Shown: positions 16,297-29,865, numbered from the stretch's first letter. The stretch: 64,000 nucleotides of DNA from DASTPP01 sp035762175 (GCA_035762175.1 DASTPP010000374.1:62001-126000), one strand, 5' to 3'. Notes: generated from the sequence alone by a model not told the origin. A program made the numbers and translations.

Positions 16297-17598
16297 CTAC
16301 TCGCGCAACAGCTCGCTCGCCTTGGCCTCGCCGAGCGCCTCGGGGCCGCGGTTGAGCAGGGCGTCGAGGGCCGGGTCGGGGCGCAAGAGCTCGTCGTCGC
16401 AGGCGGCGACGACGGCCGCGAGGGAGATCTCGTCGAGGGGGCGGCCGGGGTAGTAGACCGCGCGGCCCTCGGCCATGGTGCAGATGAGCAGCCTCGACTT
16501 GCGCAGCCGCTCGAGCAGGGCGACGGCGACGGCCTTGTCGCAGCCGGCGCTCTCGGCGACGCTGTCGGCGTCGAGCGGGCCCTCGCCCCGGCCGAAGGCG
16601 CGGGCGACGGGGGCGAAGACGGCGAGCGCGGAGCGGGGCCCGGCGAGCGGGGCGTGCGCGTCGCGGGCGCGCCGCGCGGTCTCGAGGTGCTCGAGGCAGA
16701 AGCAGAACTGCGCGCCGCCGAGCACCAGCACCCACGAGACGAAGAGCCAGGTCAGGAAGATGGGCACGAGCCCGACGGGCCCGTAGATGACGTCGTAGCG
16801 CGTGGCGAGCACGCGCCCGACGTAGAGGTTGAAGGCGACCTTCGCCGCCTCGACCAGCAGCGCCGTGACGAGCGCGGCGACGAAGGCCGGGTGCCAGCGC
16901 ACCTTGGCGTTCGGCAGGTAGCGGTAGGCGAGCGCGAGCACGAGCGTCGAGGTGAGCATCGGCCCGAGCGCCCGCGAGACGGCCTCGAGCGGCCCCAAGC
17001 GGGCGATGGCGAGGGCCGCGTCGGTCGTCTGCACGAGCGAGGCGGTGAGCACGAGCGGCCCGAGCGTCACGAGCGCGTAGTAGAGCAGCACGCGCTCGCG
17101 CAGCGGCCGCCGCTCGACCGACCAGACGTCGTTGAAGGCGGCCTCGACGTCGAAGAAGAGCAGCACGGAGGCGACGATGAGCGCGAGGCCCCCCGCGAGC
17201 CCGATGTTCGACGTCATCGTCGAGCGCCGGATGGCCTCGTCGAAGAAGGTCGTCACCTGCCCCCCGGCGACCGGGATGAGCATCTGGTGCAGCTGCCCGA
17301 GCAGCCCCCGCTCGGCCCGGTCGCCCCCGAAGGTGAGCACGAGGGCGGCGGCCACGATGAGGAAGGGCACGATGGTGAGCACCGTCCAGAACGCGAGCGA
17401 GCCCGCGTGCAGGAGCGCGCGGCTGCGCCCCATGCCGTGCCAGGTCGCGTCGACCACCTCGACGAGGTGCCCGAGCGGCCCCGGGCGCAGCGGCGGCAGC
17501 GCCGAGAAGCGGGGCCGGCGCATCGACTCGGTCGGCGGCGGGGTCGGCAGCGGCGTCGCGCCGGACGGATCGGGGGGGGTGACGGGCGCGACGCTCAT
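16297..17598 (-). CDS. YihY/BrkB family inner-membrane protein
   Basis: 433-residue integral membrane protein. After a Pro-rich cytosolic N-terminus come about six hydrophobic helices typical of YihY/UPF0761: AFWTVLTIVPFLIVAAALVL, IGLAGGLALIVASVLLFFDV, ALVTLGPLVLTASLV, FVAALVTALLVEAAKVAF, and VGLVPIFLTWLFVSWVLVL. The family motif YRYLPNAKVRWHPAFVAAL is present. A soluble C-terminal ~120 residues (LDADSVAESAGCDKAVAVALLERL) resembles a winged-helix domain, an extension seen in some members. Function is unknown despite the old ribonuclease BN label. The stop lies five bases beyond the hairpin end of repeat copy 1. Confidence 0.87.
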   Translation of the reverse strand: MSVAPVTPPDPSGATPLPTPPPTESMRRPRFSALPPLRPGPLGHLVEVVDATWHGMGRSRALLHAGSLAFWTVLTIVPFLIVAAALVLTFGGDRAERGLLGQLHQMLIPVAGGQVTTFFDEAIRRSTMTSNIGLAGGLALIVASVLLFFDVEAAFNDVWSVERRPLRERVLLYYALVTLGPLVLTASLVQTTDAALAIARLGPLEAVSRALGPMLTSTLVLALAYRYLPNAKVRWHPAFVAALVTALLVEAAKVAFNLYVGRVLATRYDVIYGPVGLVPIFLTWLFVSWVLVLGGAQFCFCLEHLETARRARDAHAPLAGPRSALAVFAPVARAFGRGEGPLDADSVAESAGCDKAVAVALLERLRKSRLLICTMAEGRAVYYPGRPLDEISLAAVVAACDDELLRPDPALDALLNRGPEALGEAKASELLRE

Positions 17599-17795
17599 GG
17601 CCGTTCCGGGGCGCGAATCATGACACGGCCCGAGGCCCCAGGGCCACGGCCCTGACCGCCGGTAGGCCCCCGGCCCGGCCCCGCCGTAGGGCCCCGGCCG
17701 GGCCCCTCCGGAGACCCCCTACCCGCCCACCCTTCGCCCTCGCGCCGGGCCCCAACGCTTGACGTGCCCGCGGGGGCGGGCGAAAGGCCCCGGTC

Positions 17796-18293
17796 ATGAA
17801 GGCATCTACGCTCTGGCTCGCCCTTTTCGCCCTCCACGCCCCCCTCGCCGCCGGCTGTGGCCCTTCGACCCCCGCCGCCTCGCCCGCCGCCGACGCCCGC
17901 CCCTCCTGCCACGCCATCGACGAGGCCTGCGACGCCTCGGCCGGCAAGGGCGGCAAGGGCGAAGAGTGCCACGAGCTCGGCGAGTCGTCGTCGGCCACCG
18001 AAGAGGCCTGCTCGGCCAAGAAGGCCGAGTGCCTCGCCGCCTGCCAGGCCTCCGGCGCCCCCGCGACACCCGCGACCCCCGCGACGCCCGCGACCCCCGC
18101 CGCCCCGGCGACCCCCGCCGCCCCGGCGACCCCCGCCAAGTTAAGGGCGACTCGGGCCGCCGGGTGCCCGAGCGCCCGCCCGTCTTCTGCTCAAGGCGAC
18201 TCGGGCCGCCAGGTGCCCGAACGCCCGCCCGTCTTCTCGACGAGGTGCACCGAGTACGAAATGCCCCGCTCGATGCCCTTGAGCATGTCGTAG
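17796..18293 (+). CDS. Small Cys-rich lipoprotein, C-terminus overlapping moaC
   Basis: ATG 17796 follows GAAAGG at about 9 bases. A signal peptide with lipobox LAAGC is followed by a short Ala/Pro region and a Cys module: CHAIDEAC, then EECHELGESS, then EACSAKKAECLAAC. This C...C...CHELG...C...C...C pattern recurs in small exported bacterial proteins of unknown function and probably forms disulphides or binds metal. A Thr/Pro/Ala repeat tail (ATPATPATPA) comes next. The last ~45 residues run antisense into the end of moaC through a tandem duplication and are probably not functional. The ancestral stop seems to have been lost. Confidence 0.6.
   Translation: MKASTLWLALFALHAPLAAGCGPSTPAASPAADARPSCHAIDEACDASAGKGGKGEECHELGESSSATEEACSAKKAECLAACQASGAPATPATPATPATPAAPATPAAPATPAKLRATRAAGCPSARPSSAQGDSGRQVPERPPVFSTRCTEYEMPRSMPLSMS
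18143..18236. repeat. Tandem duplication of the moaC 3' end
   Basis: About 45 bases covering the last ~14 codons of moaC are present twice, at roughly 18143-18188 (outside moaC) and 18193-18236 (within it), about 49 bases apart with a few mismatches. The outer copy lies in the tail of the convergent lipoprotein gene. Confidence 0.8.
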
Positions 18294-18703
18294 AGCGTGA
18301 GCGCGGCGACCGAGGCGGCCACCATCGCTTCCATCTCGACGCCGGTGCGGTCGAAGGCCTCGGCGGTGGCCGTGACGCGCACCCCCCAGGGGGCGAACTC
18401 GAGGGAGACCTCGACCCGGGTGAGCGCGACGGGGTGGCAAAGGGGGATCAGCTCGGCCGTGCGCTTGGCCCCCTGAATGCCCGCGATGCGCGCGGCCGCG
18501 AGCACGTCGCCCTTGGGAGCGTCGCCCTGGCGCAGGCGCTCGAGCGTCCCGGCCGAGATCTGCACCCGGGCCTCGGCGCGCGCCCGCCGCTGGGTCGGCG
18601 CCTTCGGGCCGACGTCGACCATGTGGGCCTCGCCGGCCTCGTTCAGGTGGTTCGAGAGGGGCGTCGCCGGCGGCGGGCCCCCGGGGCCTCGTTCGTTCTG
18701 CAT
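18191..18703 (-). CDS. moaC: Cyclic pyranopterin monophosphate synthase MoaC
   Basis: Second step of molybdenum cofactor synthesis: converts the MoaA product to cyclic pyranopterin monophosphate in the cytosol. Family hallmarks are present: MVDVGPKAPTQRRARAEARV at the N-terminus, GDVLAAARIAGIQGAKRT, the active-site LIPLCHPVALTRVEV, and a GVEMEAMVAASVAALTLYDM block with DMLKGIERG near the C-terminus. The 170-aa length is typical, with a Pro/Gly-rich extension of about 25 residues at the N-terminus. It is divergent from moeA with only 34 bases between the two start codons, so the promoters must be compact or overlapping. Confidence 0.95.
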   Translation of the reverse strand: MQNERGPGGPPPATPLSNHLNEAGEAHMVDVGPKAPTQRRARAEARVQISAGTLERLRQGDAPKGDVLAAARIAGIQGAKRTAELIPLCHPVALTRVEVSLEFAPWGVRVTATAEAFDRTGVEMEAMVAASVAALTLYDMLKGIERGISYSVHLVEKTGGRSGTWRPESP

Positions 18704-18737
18704 GCTCGTACCTCGTTCGCGCTATGGTGCGCGGGCG

Positions 18738-19946
18738 ATGTTGCGCTTCGAAGAAGCACAGGCGCGGTTGCTCGGCCTCGTCAAGCCCCTCGGCGCCGAG
18801 CGGGCGCACCTCGACGCCGCGCTCGGGCGGGTGCTCGCCGAAGACGTGCTGGCGCCGGCCGACCAGCCGGCGGCCGACCACAGCGCGATGGACGGGTACG
18901 CGCTCCGGTCGGCCGAGCTCGGGGGCGAGCCGCCCTTCCGGCTGCCGGTGCGGGGCGAGTCGCAGGCGGGCAAGAGGCCCCCGCCGCTCGCCCCGGGCGC
19001 GGCCATGCGCATCTTCACCGGCGCCGAGCTGCCCGAGGGGGCCGACGCGGTCGTGCCGCAAGAAGACACCTCGCGCGAGGGCGACGAGGTCGTCGTGCGC
19101 GTCAAGGCCCCGCGCCACGCGTTCGTGCGCCGGCGGGGCGACGATCTGCGCGCGGGCGGCCTCGCGCTCGCCGCCGGCACGCGCCTGCGCCCGAGCCACC
19201 TCGGCCTGGCGGCCTCGGCCGACCGGGCCTGGCTCTGGGTCGCCCGCAGGCCCCGCGTCGCCATCGTGTGCACGGGCGACGAGCTGCGCGCGCCGGGGTC
19301 GCCCGCGCGCGAGGCGAGCCTGCCCGAGTCGAACGGCGTGGCCCTGCGGGCGATGGCGCGGCGGGCGGGGGCCGAGGCCGAGGTGCTGCCCTACGTCGGC
19401 GACGACCCCGGGGCGACGCGGCGCGCGATCGACGAGGCGCTCCGGGGCGCCGACGTCGTCGTCACCGTCGGCGGCGTCAGCGTCGGCGACCGCGACTTCG
19501 TCAAGCCCGCGCTCGAGGCCGCGGGCGTCGCGCTCGACTTCTGGCGCGTCGCGATCAAGCCCGGCAAGCCGCTCGCGGTCGGCACGCGGCGGGACGCGCT
19601 CGTCGTCGGCCTGCCCGGCAACCCGGGCTCGGCCATGGTCACCGCGGCGCTCTTCCTGCTGCCCGCCCTGCGCGCGCTGCAGGGCGAGCGCGTGTGCTTC
19701 CCGCCGGCCCTGCTCGCGCGCCTCGCCGCGCCCTTCCGGCACGCGCCCGGGCGCACCGAGTTCGCCCGCGCGCGCCTCTACGACGAGGGCGGCGAGCGCG
19801 TCGTCGAGGCCCTCTCGAACCAGGCGAGCGGCGCCGTCACCTCGATGGCCGAGGCCGACGCGCTCCTGCGCGTCGAGGCCGAGGCCGCCTCGCTCGAGGC
19901 CGGCGCGCGCGTGCCCGTCTACCCCGCCTCCGAGCTCGGGTTCTGA
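18738..19946 (+). CDS. moeA: Molybdopterin molybdenumtransferase MoeA
   Basis: 402 residues from ATG 18738. Inserts molybdate into adenylylated molybdopterin. The sequence shows ALGRVLAEDVLAPADQPAAD, HSAMDGYALRS, the RIFTGAELPEGADAVVPQE-type motif (domain III), VAIVCTGDEL and SNGVALRAM in the MPT-binding domain, and VGGVSVGDRDFVK, KPGKPLAVG and GLPGNPGSAMV motifs. The C-terminal domain IV ends GARVPVYPASELGF. The methyltransferase gene begins 7 bases after the stop, suggesting one transcript. Confidence 0.95.
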   Translation: MLRFEEAQARLLGLVKPLGAERAHLDAALGRVLAEDVLAPADQPAADHSAMDGYALRSAELGGEPPFRLPVRGESQAGKRPPPLAPGAAMRIFTGAELPEGADAVVPQEDTSREGDEVVVRVKAPRHAFVRRRGDDLRAGGLALAAGTRLRPSHLGLAASADRAWLWVARRPRVAIVCTGDELRAPGSPAREASLPESNGVALRAMARRAGAEAEVLPYVGDDPGATRRAIDEALRGADVVVTVGGVSVGDRDFVKPALEAAGVALDFWRVAIKPGKPLAVGTRRDALVVGLPGNPGSAMVTAALFLLPALRALQGERVCFPPALLARLAAPFRHAPGRTEFARARLYDEGGERVVEALSNQASGAVTSMAEADALLRVEAEAASLEAGARVPVYPASELGF

Positions 19947-19953
19947 GCCGCCC

Positions 19954-20622
19954 ATGGCCGCCGACCCGACCGACCGCGTGCGCGCGAGCTACGACGCCAT
20001 GGCCGAGCGCTACGCCGAGCTCTTCGCCGGCGAGCTCGAGGCCGCCCGCCCCGAGCGCGGGCTGCTCGACTGCCTCGCCGAAGCGTGCGCCGCGCTCGGC
20101 GGCCCCGTCGCCGACGTCGGCTGCGGCCCCGCCCAGGCCGCCCGCTACCTGCGCGCCCGCGGCCTGCCCGCCCTCGGCGTCGACCTGTCGCCCCGCATGG
20201 TCGAGGTCGCCCGCGCCCTCAACCCCGGCCTCGACGTGCGCGTCGGCTCGCTCACCGCGCTCGGCGCCGCCGACGGCGCCTGGGCCGGCGCGGTCGCCCT
20301 CTACGCGATCATTCACCTCGACCCCCGCGAGCGCCCCCTCGCCTTCCGCGAGCTCGCGCGGGCCCTGCGCCCCGGCGGCTGGCTGCTCGTCTCCTTCCAC
20401 GTCTCGATGCCCGGACAGCCGCCCGGCAGCGCCATCGACCTCGACGCCTGGCAGGGCGTCCGGGTCAACCTGCGGGGCCACTTCCTCGCCCCCGACGTCG
20501 TCGCCGCCGAGCTCGCCGCGGCCGGCTTCGCCCCGCGGGCGCGCCTCGAGCGCGGCCCGTGGGTCGAGGCCGAGGTGCCGAGCCTGCGCTGCTACCTGCT
20601 CGCGCAGCGCGGCCCGGGCTGA
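19954..20622 (+). CDS. Class I SAM-dependent methyltransferase
   Basis: 222 residues. Rossmann-like methyltransferase of the type-11/25 group: motif I PVADVGCGPAQAARYLR (about residues 50-66), an acidic residue after strand 2 in LGVDLSPRMVEVAR, a YAIIHLDP post-motif, and an RALRPGGWLLVSFHVS motif. No membrane or signal sequence. The substrate cannot be inferred. It follows moeA closely on the same strand and is convergent with the monooxygenase gene, 21 bases away. Confidence 0.85.
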   Translation: MAADPTDRVRASYDAMAERYAELFAGELEAARPERGLLDCLAEACAALGGPVADVGCGPAQAARYLRARGLPALGVDLSPRMVEVARALNPGLDVRVGSLTALGAADGAWAGAVALYAIIHLDPRERPLAFRELARALRPGGWLLVSFHVSMPGQPPGSAIDLDAWQGVRVNLRGHFLAPDVVAAELAAAGFAPRARLERGPWVEAEVPSLRCYLLAQRGPG

Positions 20623-20643
20623 GGGGCGCCGCCCCGCCCGCCC

Positions 20644-22014
20644 TCAGCCCGTCGCGCGCGCCGGCACCGGCGGGCGCCGCCCCCGCGCGAGCGCGCGCTC
20701 GCGGCCCCGCTCGCGCTCCGCGGCGAGGTCGTCGAGGTAGTCGTCGAAGTCGACCTGCATCGTGTGCCGCTGCGACGGGACGTAGCGGGCGAACATCGCG
20801 CGCCGCTCGCGCGCCATGTCGGCGCGCATCTCGGCCTCGCTCGGCAGGGCGTACTCGCCGGCGAGGTAGTCGGCGAGCCAGCGGCCCTGCGCCTCGGCGA
20901 TCGGCATGATGGCGCCGAGCGGCTGCACGAGGCCGACGAAGCCGAGCCCGGGCTCGCCCGGCTTGAAGACGCGCCGGAAGAGCGGCAGATCGTTGTCGGG
21001 CGCCGCGACGAAGCGCTCGTCGAAGAAGGGGAAGCTCACCTTGTAGCCCGTGCAGTAGACGATGGCGTCGGCCTCCTCGACGCGCCCGTCGGCCCAGCGC
21101 ACGCGCCGGCCGAGCTTCTCGGCGAGGTTCGGCCGCGGCCAGACGTCGCCCCGCCCGAGCTTGGCGAGCAGCTCGCTCGAGACCGTCGGGTGCGCCTGGT
21201 CGATGCGGTGCTCGGGCTTCGGCAGGCCGAAGTCTTCCATCTTGCCGACCGCGAGCCGGAAGATGCGCTCGTACAGGGCGCGGCGCAGGGCGTAGGGCAG
21301 CTTGCGCGTCGGGCCCCCGAGCACGAGGTCGGCGGGGCGGCCGAAGAGGTAGTTCGGAAAGACGTACGCGCCCCGCCGCGCCGAGAGGTAGACGCGCGCG
21401 GCGACGCCGGGCCGGCCGAGCTCGCAGGCGATGTCCATCGCGCTGTTGCCCATGCCGACCACGACCACGCGCTTGCCGCACAGATCGTGCGGCTCGCCCG
21501 GGTCGATGTAGTCGTGCGAGTGCATCTCGACGCCCTCGAACTCGCCCGGGAAGGGCGGCTCGGGCCAGCGCGGGTGCCAGTGGTGGCCGTTGGCGACGAG
21601 CACCGCGTCGTAGCGCCGCTCTTCGCCGCCCTCGAGCGTCACCCGGAAGTCGCCGCCCGGCAGCTTCTCGACCCGGGCGACCCCGCGCTCGAAGGCGATG
21701 CGGCGCCGCAGGTCGAAGCGGTCGACGTACGCGTCGAAGTAGCGCGCGAGCTGCTCGTGGTGCGGGAAGTCGGGGTAGTCGTCGGGCATGGGCAGGTCGG
21801 CGTACGCCATGCGCGTCTTCGACGTGTTGATGTGCAGCGAGCGGTACGCCGACGACATGCCGTTCTTGTTCTTGAAGACCCAGTTGCCGCCGACCCGGTC
21901 GCTCTTCTCGAAGCAGTCGAAGGGCAGGCCCTTGTCGGCCAGCGCCTTGGCCACGGCGATGCCGCTCGAGCCGGCGCCGATGAGGCAGGTGTGGGGGTAG
22001 TCGTCGCGCGCCAA
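20644..22014 (-). CDS. Flavin-containing monooxygenase
   Basis: 456 residues. FAD- and NADPH-dependent monooxygenase of the FMO class, oxidising soft N or S nucleophiles or ketones. An N-terminal FAD site CLIGAGSSGIAVAKAL, GGNW after it, the FMO-type fingerprint FEGVEMHSHDY (FxGxxxHxxxY), and an NADPH site VVVVGMGNSAMDIA are visible. A YCTGYKVSFPFF block (ATG/CTGY) lies near residue 320. The start appears to be TTG 22014, because later Met codons would remove the FAD loop. Substrate unknown. It shares its strand with the upstream fabF-like gene. Confidence 0.9.
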   Translation of the reverse strand: MARDDYPHTCLIGAGSSGIAVAKALADKGLPFDCFEKSDRVGGNWVFKNKNGMSSAYRSLHINTSKTRMAYADLPMPDDYPDFPHHEQLARYFDAYVDRFDLRRRIAFERGVARVEKLPGGDFRVTLEGGEERRYDAVLVANGHHWHPRWPEPPFPGEFEGVEMHSHDYIDPGEPHDLCGKRVVVVGMGNSAMDIACELGRPGVAARVYLSARRGAYVFPNYLFGRPADLVLGGPTRKLPYALRRALYERIFRLAVGKMEDFGLPKPEHRIDQAHPTVSSELLAKLGRGDVWPRPNLAEKLGRRVRWADGRVEEADAIVYCTGYKVSFPFFDERFVAAPDNDLPLFRRVFKPGEPGLGFVGLVQPLGAIMPIAEAQGRWLADYLAGEYALPSEAEMRADMARERRAMFARYVPSQRHTMQVDFDDYLDDLAAERERGRERALARGRRPPVPARATG

Positions 22015-22050
22015 GGGGGGTGACTCGCCTCCGCCGCCGGGGCCCGCGCC

Positions 22051-23292
22051 CTAGGCCCGCCTCAGCACGAGCGCGGCGTTGGCGCCGCCGAAGCCGAACG
22101 AGTTGTTCAGCGCCGCCGGCACCTCGACCCGGCGGGCCTCGTGCGGCACGAGGCACATGCCGGCCGCCTCGTCGATCGGGTCGTCGAGGTTGATCGTCGG
22201 CGGCACGACGCCGTGCTTGACCGCGAGCGCGGTGAGCACCGTCTCGAGCGCGCCGGCGGCGCCGAGCAGGTGCCCGGTCATCGACTTCGGCGCCGAGACG
22301 AGCAGCCCGCCCGTCGCGTGCTCGCCGAACACCCGCCGGATGGCCGCGATCTCGCTCTTGTCGCCGAGGCCCGTCGAGGTGCTGTGGGCGTTGACGTAGC
22401 GCACCTCGGCGGGGGCCAGCTTCGCCTCGGCGAGCGCGGCGCGCATCGCGCGCTGGGCGCCCGCGCCGTCGTCGGGCGGGTGCGAGATGTGGTGCGCGTC
22501 GGCCGTCGCGCCGTAGCCCGCGACCTCGGCGTAGATCTCGGCGCCGCGCGCGAGGGCGGCCTCGCGCTCTTCCAGCATGACGGCGGCCGCCCCCTCGGCG
22601 ATGACGAAGCCGTCGCGCCCCTTGTCGAAGGGCCGGCTCGCCCGCTCGGGGTCGTCGTTGCGCGTCGAGAGCGCGCGCATCTGCGCGAAGGCCGCGACCG
22701 CCAGCGGCGAGAGGGCCGCCTCGGCGCCGCCCGCGACGCACGCGTCGGCCAGCCCGAACTTGATGAGCCGGAACGCCTCGCCGATCGCGTGCGCCCCCGA
22801 CGCGCACGCGCTCGCCGTCGCCATCGCCGGCCCCCGGAAGCCGAGCGCCATCGACACGTGGCCGGCCGCCAGGTTCAAGAGCAGCGAGGGGATGACGTAG
22901 GGCGAGACGCGCTGCGGGCCCTTCTCGTTCAGCGTGCGCGACGCCTCCTCGATGAAGTGCAGGGGCCCGACGCCCACGCCCATGTACACGCCCGTCCGTT
23001 CGCGCGCCTCGTCGCCCGCCGGCGCGTAGCCCGACGCCTCGACGGCCATGCGCGCGGCGGCGACCGCGTAGTGAATGAAGGCGTGCCCCTCTTTCACGCG
23101 CTTCTTCTCGACCCAGCGCGTCGGGTCGAAGCCCTTGACCTCGCCGGCGATGCGCGAGGGCAAGGCCGAGGCGTCGAAGCGCGTCAGCGGGCCGAGCCCG
23201 CTCTTGCCCGCGCAGACCGAAGCCCAGGTTTGCTGCGTGTCGTTGCCGCAAGGGGTGAGGGCGCCCAACCCGGTGATGACCACTCGTCGCAT
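22051..23292 (-). CDS. fabF: Beta-ketoacyl-ACP synthase II (FabF-type)
   Basis: 413-residue thiolase-fold condensing enzyme that elongates acyl chains with malonyl-ACP. The N-terminus RRVVITGLGALTPCGND is typical. The Cys-His-His triad is intact: nucleophile in TASACASGAHAIGEA, His in VNAHSTSTGLGDKSE, and His in KSMTGHLLGAAGALE. The C-terminal NNSFGFGGANAALVL motif is present. Length is normal. No ACP or other fatty-acid genes are adjacent, so a specialised role is possible. It is the first gene of a two-gene run with the FMO gene, 36 bases downstream. Confidence 0.93.
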   Translation of the reverse strand: MRRVVITGLGALTPCGNDTQQTWASVCAGKSGLGPLTRFDASALPSRIAGEVKGFDPTRWVEKKRVKEGHAFIHYAVAAARMAVEASGYAPAGDEARERTGVYMGVGVGPLHFIEEASRTLNEKGPQRVSPYVIPSLLLNLAAGHVSMALGFRGPAMATASACASGAHAIGEAFRLIKFGLADACVAGGAEAALSPLAVAAFAQMRALSTRNDDPERASRPFDKGRDGFVIAEGAAAVMLEEREAALARGAEIYAEVAGYGATADAHHISHPPDDGAGAQRAMRAALAEAKLAPAEVRYVNAHSTSTGLGDKSEIAAIRRVFGEHATGGLLVSAPKSMTGHLLGAAGALETVLTALAVKHGVVPPTINLDDPIDEAAGMCLVPHEARRVEVPAALNNSFGFGGANAALVLRRA

Positions 23293-23484
23293 GGGCCCGC
23301 ACCTTCACCCCGAGCCGCAGGGCGTTCAAGTCGAACTTTCGAAGGGCGATACGAGCGGGCCGCGAGGGCGGCGGCGCGGCTCGCCCGGCGCGCCCGTCCG
23401 GCACCCCAAACTCGCTTCGCTCAAACCGTGGGGTCCCCGCCTCCCGGGCGCGCCACGCCGCCGCCCTCGCGGGCCGGGCCGGAC

Positions 23485-23733
23485 TCAGCCGCCCGCGACC
23501 GGCGGGATCAGCGCCAGCGTGTCGCCCTCGGCGATGGCGTCGCCGGGCGCGGCGAAGCGCTCGTTGCGGGCGAGGCGCACCGAGCCGAGGCGCCCCTCGA
23601 GCTCGGCCCGTTGCCCCTCGAGCCAGCGCGCGAAGTCGGCGACCGTGGCGACGGTGGCGGGCGGCTCGACCCACTCTTCGTCGCGGCCGGTCAGCTCGCG
23701 CAGGACGGCGAAGTAGAGAACTTTGACGCGCAT
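23485..23733 (-). CDS. moaD: MoaD/ThiS-type sulfur carrier
   Basis: 82-residue ubiquitin-fold protein: MRVKVLYFAVLRELTGRDEE is the MoaD strand-turn-strand opening, and the C-terminus ALIPPVAGG ends in the Gly-Gly that becomes thiocarboxylated. It is the small subunit of molybdopterin synthase, donating sulfur to cyclic pyranopterin monophosphate. The start is ATG 23733. MoaE and an MoeB-like activating enzyme are not in the window. It is close to moaC and moeA but separated from them by fabF and the FMO gene. Confidence 0.88.
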   Translation of the reverse strand: MRVKVLYFAVLRELTGRDEEWVEPPATVATVADFARWLEGQRAELEGRLGSVRLARNERFAAPGDAIAEGDTLALIPPVAGG

Positions 23734-23915
23734 TCTGGCCCTCGGTGCCCACACGCTACCAAGGGCGTGGCGGCGAGCAAGGCGCGAGGCCCCCCCGAGC
23801 GCTCCGGGCCACGCATGAGCCCGCCCGAGGCGCCGCCGGCGGCCCCGGAAGGGCGCGGCCGGGCCCCGGCAAAGGCCACGGGCCCGAGCGCCCCGGCGCT
23901 GCCATACTCGGGGTG

Positions 23916-24445
23916 ATGCCCGAGGGGCCCGCCCAGCCCGAGCCCGCCCTCGACGAGCTGCGCTTCTTCTGCGACGCCATGCTCGGGGGCCTGGCCCGCT
24001 GGCTGCGCGCGGCCGGCTACGACGCGCTCTTCGAGCACGGCATCGACGACGGCGATCTCGTCCGGCGCGCGGCCGAGAGCGGGCGGGTGGTCTTGAGCTC
24101 GGACGGCCCCCTCTTCGACCGCGTCCTCGTCCGGCGCGGCGAGGCCCGCGCCCTCTTCGTGCCCCGCGGGCTCGCCCCCCTCGCCCAGCTCGGCTTCGTC
24201 CTGCGCACGCTCGGCCTGCCGCGCCGCGAGCCGCACTGCATGGCCTGCGGCGGGCGCCTGCGCGAGATCGACCGCGCCGCCGCCCGGGCCGAGGCCCCCC
24301 CCAAGGCCTTCGCCCACTACGACCGCTTCTGGCGCTGCGAGCGCTGCGAGAAGCTCTTCTGGCGCGGCACGCACTGGGCGCGCATCGGCGAGCGGCTCGC
24401 GGCGCTGCCCGCGGCCGAGGGGCCGGCCGGCCAGGGGGGGCGCTG

Positions 24446-24446
<1 letters not shown>
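23916..24446 (+). CDS. Mut7-C RNase-like domain protein with zinc ribbon
   Basis: 176 residues. The N-terminal half is a PIN-like Mut7-C domain: RFFCDAMLGGLARWLRAAGYD (first acidic residue), LVRRAAESGRVVLSSDGPLF. The C-terminal zinc ribbon has CMACGGRL and CERCEKLFWRGTHW (two CxxC pairs). These proteins are presumed RNases with a toxin- or RNA-decay-related role, unproven. I chose ATG 23916 over the adjacent GTG. The stop overlaps the start of the kinase gene as TGATG, so the two are translationally coupled. Confidence 0.85.
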
Positions 24447-29008
<4,562 letters not shown>

Positions 29009-29114
29009 GCCCCGCCGCGCAGCCGCCGCCGACCCCGCCCGCGCGGCCGCCCCCGCGCCCGCGCGCCTTCGGACGCTCGCGGCGCCCTGGTCGCTGGCCG
29101 GCGAGGGCGGCGAG

Positions 29115-29865
29115 GTGGTGCTCGAGGTGAAGCTGGCCGGCGACCACCTCGACCGGGTGGCGGTCGAGCGGGCGCTGCTTCGGCGCCAAGCCTACGAGGT
29201 GCGGCGGCTCGAGGCGGCGGGGGCGAGCGGGGCCGCGGGCGCGGCGGCCGGGCACGTGCCGCTGTGGCTGGCGGCGCCGCACGTGCCGCGCTGGCTGGGC
29301 GCCGGCGCCGCGGTGGCGCCGGGCTGCTACGGGCTGGGCCCCGGGCCGTTTCGGTTCGTGTGGGTGGCGGCCAACGAGCTGCCCTTGCGCGACGAGCTGA
29401 TCCCGTTCTTGGTGGCGCGCTCGGGGGCCGGGCTGGGCGAGTTCCTGCGGTGGGTGGCCGGGCGGCGGCCTTGGGCGTTGGTGCTGCGCATGGTACGGTT
29501 CCTGCCGATGACCCCCGCCGTGCGCGCCGAGCTCGAGCGCTAATTTCCCCGCCACCGACGACCCCCAAGTGCGCGAGCGGCAGCAGTTCATCGTGCAGAT
29601 GCTGCTGAACAAGAACCCCGAAGCCAAGCAGGCCCTGCTGAGCGAGGCGCGCGAAGAGGGGCGCGAAGAGGGGCGCGAAGAGGGGCGCGAGCAGGAGTGC
29701 GAGCGGCTGTACGAGCGGCGGCTGGGGCGGTCGCTGCGCGAGGGCGAGCGGGCGGCCCTGCGCGAGCGCTGGGGGCGGCTGGGCGAAGACCGGCTGCTCG
29801 ACCTAGCGCTCGACTCGTCGGCCGAAGCGCTGGCGGCGTGGTTGGCCGACCCCGCGGCGCGCTGA
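29115..29865 (+). pseudogene. Frameshifted Rpn/transposase-like orphan family gene
   Basis: Two adjacent frames encode parts of one protein family that is common in Sorangium-type genomes. The first (29115-29543) has LEVKLAGDHLDRVAVERALLR, PRWLGAGAAVAPGCYG, WVAANELPLRDELIPFLVAR and RMVRFLPMTPAVRAELER, then TAA. The second (29569-29865, in frame from about 29545) continues TDDPQVRERQQFIVQMLL, an EEGREEGREEGRE coiled tract, and a C-terminal helical end. The reading frame is restored if the four bases AATT at about 29542-29545 are removed, so a 4-bp insertion split the gene. The N-terminus also looks short. The family resembles DUF4351/Rpn-like proteins with an REEGxE tract; a nuclease role is conjecture. 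Confidence 0.65.
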
